Source: BQJD01 sp964350265 (lineage in GTDB: Bacteria; Pseudomonadota; Gammaproteobacteria; Arenicellales; CAJQKF01). From it: 64,000 nt of DNA. The notes below the pieces were generated by a model. That model saw only the letters and a program-made list of their open reading frames with translations, was not told where the DNA came from and did no database searches. The translations under genes were made by a program, and so were the position numbers. Positions 63,081 to 64,000 of this stretch are shown piece by piece; the stretch's first letter is position 1, and each line of letters opens with the position of its first letter. The stretch spans positions 1 to 64,000 of the forward strand of contig CAYGJZ010000011.1 of assembly GCA_964350265.1 (NCBI GenBank). The letters are read 5' to 3'.

Positions 63081-64000
63081 ATGGCAACGACGACGCGAAC
63101 CGAGACGCTCAACGATCTGGACGGCGACGACAGTCAGCAGCGACTCGACGATTCCACCGGGGCAGGAAACGCACCGGAACCGGCCGCGCCGGCACGTCCC
63201 GCGGCCGCGGCGCGCAGTCGCCGCGGCGGTGGTCGCCTGGCGGTGCTGTTCATGGTCCTGCTGCTGGTCGTCGCCCTGGTCATCCTGGTCGGCTCGCTGG
63301 TGCTGCAGGCCCAGCGCAGTGCCATCCAGGCCGGCCAGGTCGAGGTTTCCTCGCGCCTGTTGATGCTCTCCCAGCGTCTCTCGCGACAGGGTCGGGAAGC
63401 CATGCTCGGCGATGCCGACGCCTTCGCCGGCCTGGAAGACTCGCGTGCCGCCATCAACGGCATCATCGGCGCCCTCGACCTGGGCGACCCGACCATCGGC
63501 GTGGAGCCGCTGGCGGCCGGTTCGCGGCCGTTGCTGCAGGCACTGAGCGAATCCTGGCAGCCGATGCGCGGCAATGCCGACACCATCATCGGCAACCGCG
63601 AGGCGGTGCTGTCCATCCGCCGCGCCCGCGACCAGGTCAACGACCTGGTGCCCCTGCTCCTGGCGCAGTCGGACGAAGTGGTCGAGGCCATGGTGCTGGA
63701 GCAGACCGACGCCTCGCTGATCAACCTGGCCGGCCGCCAGCGCACCTTGACCCAGCGGATCCGCGCCTCGGTGAACGAGTTCGCCCTCGGCGAGGAGGGT
63801 GCCGAGGTGGCGGCCACCCAGTTCGGCCGCGACCTGCGCCTGTACGGACGCACCGTGCGCCTGCTCGAGGGCCGGGTGTCGGCCCCGGTGCGCGCCAAGC
63901 TGGACACCCTGAAGGCCACCTACCAGGAACTCAGTGCCTCGGTGGAGGTGATTCTCACCAGCGTGGCCGAGTTCTTTTCCGCCCAGGTCGCCGCGCGCGG
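63081..64000 (+). CDS. pilJ: twitching motility methyl-accepting receptor PilJ, 3' end outside window
   Basis: The N-terminal 306 residues of the Pil-Chp chemoreceptor. A disordered start rich in Thr, Asp and Ala leads to a first membrane helix (LAVLFMVLLLVVALVILVGSLVL, shown in part). The periplasmic part has two PilJ-type modules, each with a LSQRLSRQG / GRQRTLTQRI motif. The signalling domain lies past 64000. ATG at 63081 follows a 123-base spacer from pilI with no clear RBS, so the start is fairly but not fully certain. Confidence 0.9.
   Translation, partial: MATTTRTETLNDLDGDDSQQRLDDSTGAGNAPEPAAPARPAAAARSRRGGGRLAVLFMVLLLVVALVILVGSLVLQAQRSAIQAGQVEVSSRLLMLSQRLSRQGREAMLGDADAFAGLEDSRAAINGIIGALDLGDPTIGVEPLAAGSRPLLQALSESWQPMRGNADTIIGNREAVLSIRRARDQVNDLVPLLLAQSDEVVEAMVLEQTDASLINLAGRQRTLTQRIRASVNEFALGEEGAEVAATQFGRDLRLYGRTVRLLEGRVSAPVRAKLDTLKATYQELSASVEVILTSVAEFFSAQVAAR

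Overview
The window is a 64 kb, very GC-rich, densely packed stretch of a gammaproteobacterial chromosome. Gene order is classical for the class: nudE-cysQ beside mlaFEDCB-ibaG-grxD-murA, dapF-DUF484-xerC, tatABC after a his operon, yggS-proC-yggT beside pilT-pilU, and yqgE-ruvX-pyrR-pyrB-pyrC' beside pilGHIJ. The two-subunit (class III) PHA synthase PhaC/PhaE, a membrane pyrophosphatase, a SoxK-like lipoprotein next to a TauE/SafE permease and the cbb3 oxidase point to a Chromatiales/Ectothiorhodospiraceae-like organism; this placement is inference. Two 100-N gaps (8618-8717, 41166-41265) show a scaffolded draft assembly. The first gap is flanked by an exact 55-base repeat, which looks like an unmerged contig overlap.

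Layout. 15-3356: phaC and phaE (minus) diverge from phaR and a MazG-like gene. 3441-7847: a VUT-family transporter, a MurG-like glycosyltransferase overlapping tmcA, and a small outer-membrane barrel protein with its own promoter and terminator. 7971-11386: a Zur-box-controlled zinc-uptake-type operon (His-rich DUF2796 protein, ABC ATPase, FtsX-type permease, DUF3299 lipoprotein). 11492-15560: a K+-dependent membrane pyrophosphatase diverging from soluble ppa, then a tartrate/D-malate dehydrogenase. 15574-21077 (minus): nudE, cysQ, dapF, DUF484, xerC, a methyltransferase and a WaaP-like kinase. 21357-26362: mla phospholipid transport genes, ibaG, grxD, murA. 26412-31662: his genes (G, D, B, H, A, F, E) without hisC or hisI. 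31807-33277: tatABC. 33385-35652: a membrane-anchored receiver-domain protein, the SoxK-like lipoprotein and the TSUP permease. 35701-38513: tldD and pmbA.

38524-47301 is a cbb3 oxidase locus: ccoS and ccoI on the minus strand, ccoNOQP, a small membrane gene, ccoG, fixH/ccoH and a TauE/SafE-like gene on the plus strand. The 4Fe-4S regulator Fnr (51204-51941), upstream of ppx and ppk, is a plausible controller of that locus. 52058-54170 is yggT-proC-yggS, divergent from pilT-pilU (54345-56579). 56607-61233 (minus) holds tonB-like, yqgE, ruvX, pyrR, pyrB and an inactive-type dihydroorotase. 61488-64000 holds pilG, pilH, pilI and the 5' part of pilJ, which runs off the window.

I saw no tRNA, rRNA, CRISPR array, insertion sequence or phage. 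The most notable items are the histone H1-like pentapeptide tail on PhaE, the Zur box and His-rich array of the zinc operon, the near-identical terminator hairpins at both ends of that operon, the membrane-tethered receiver protein, the incomplete his operon, and the dihydroorotase homologue that has lost its metal motif.
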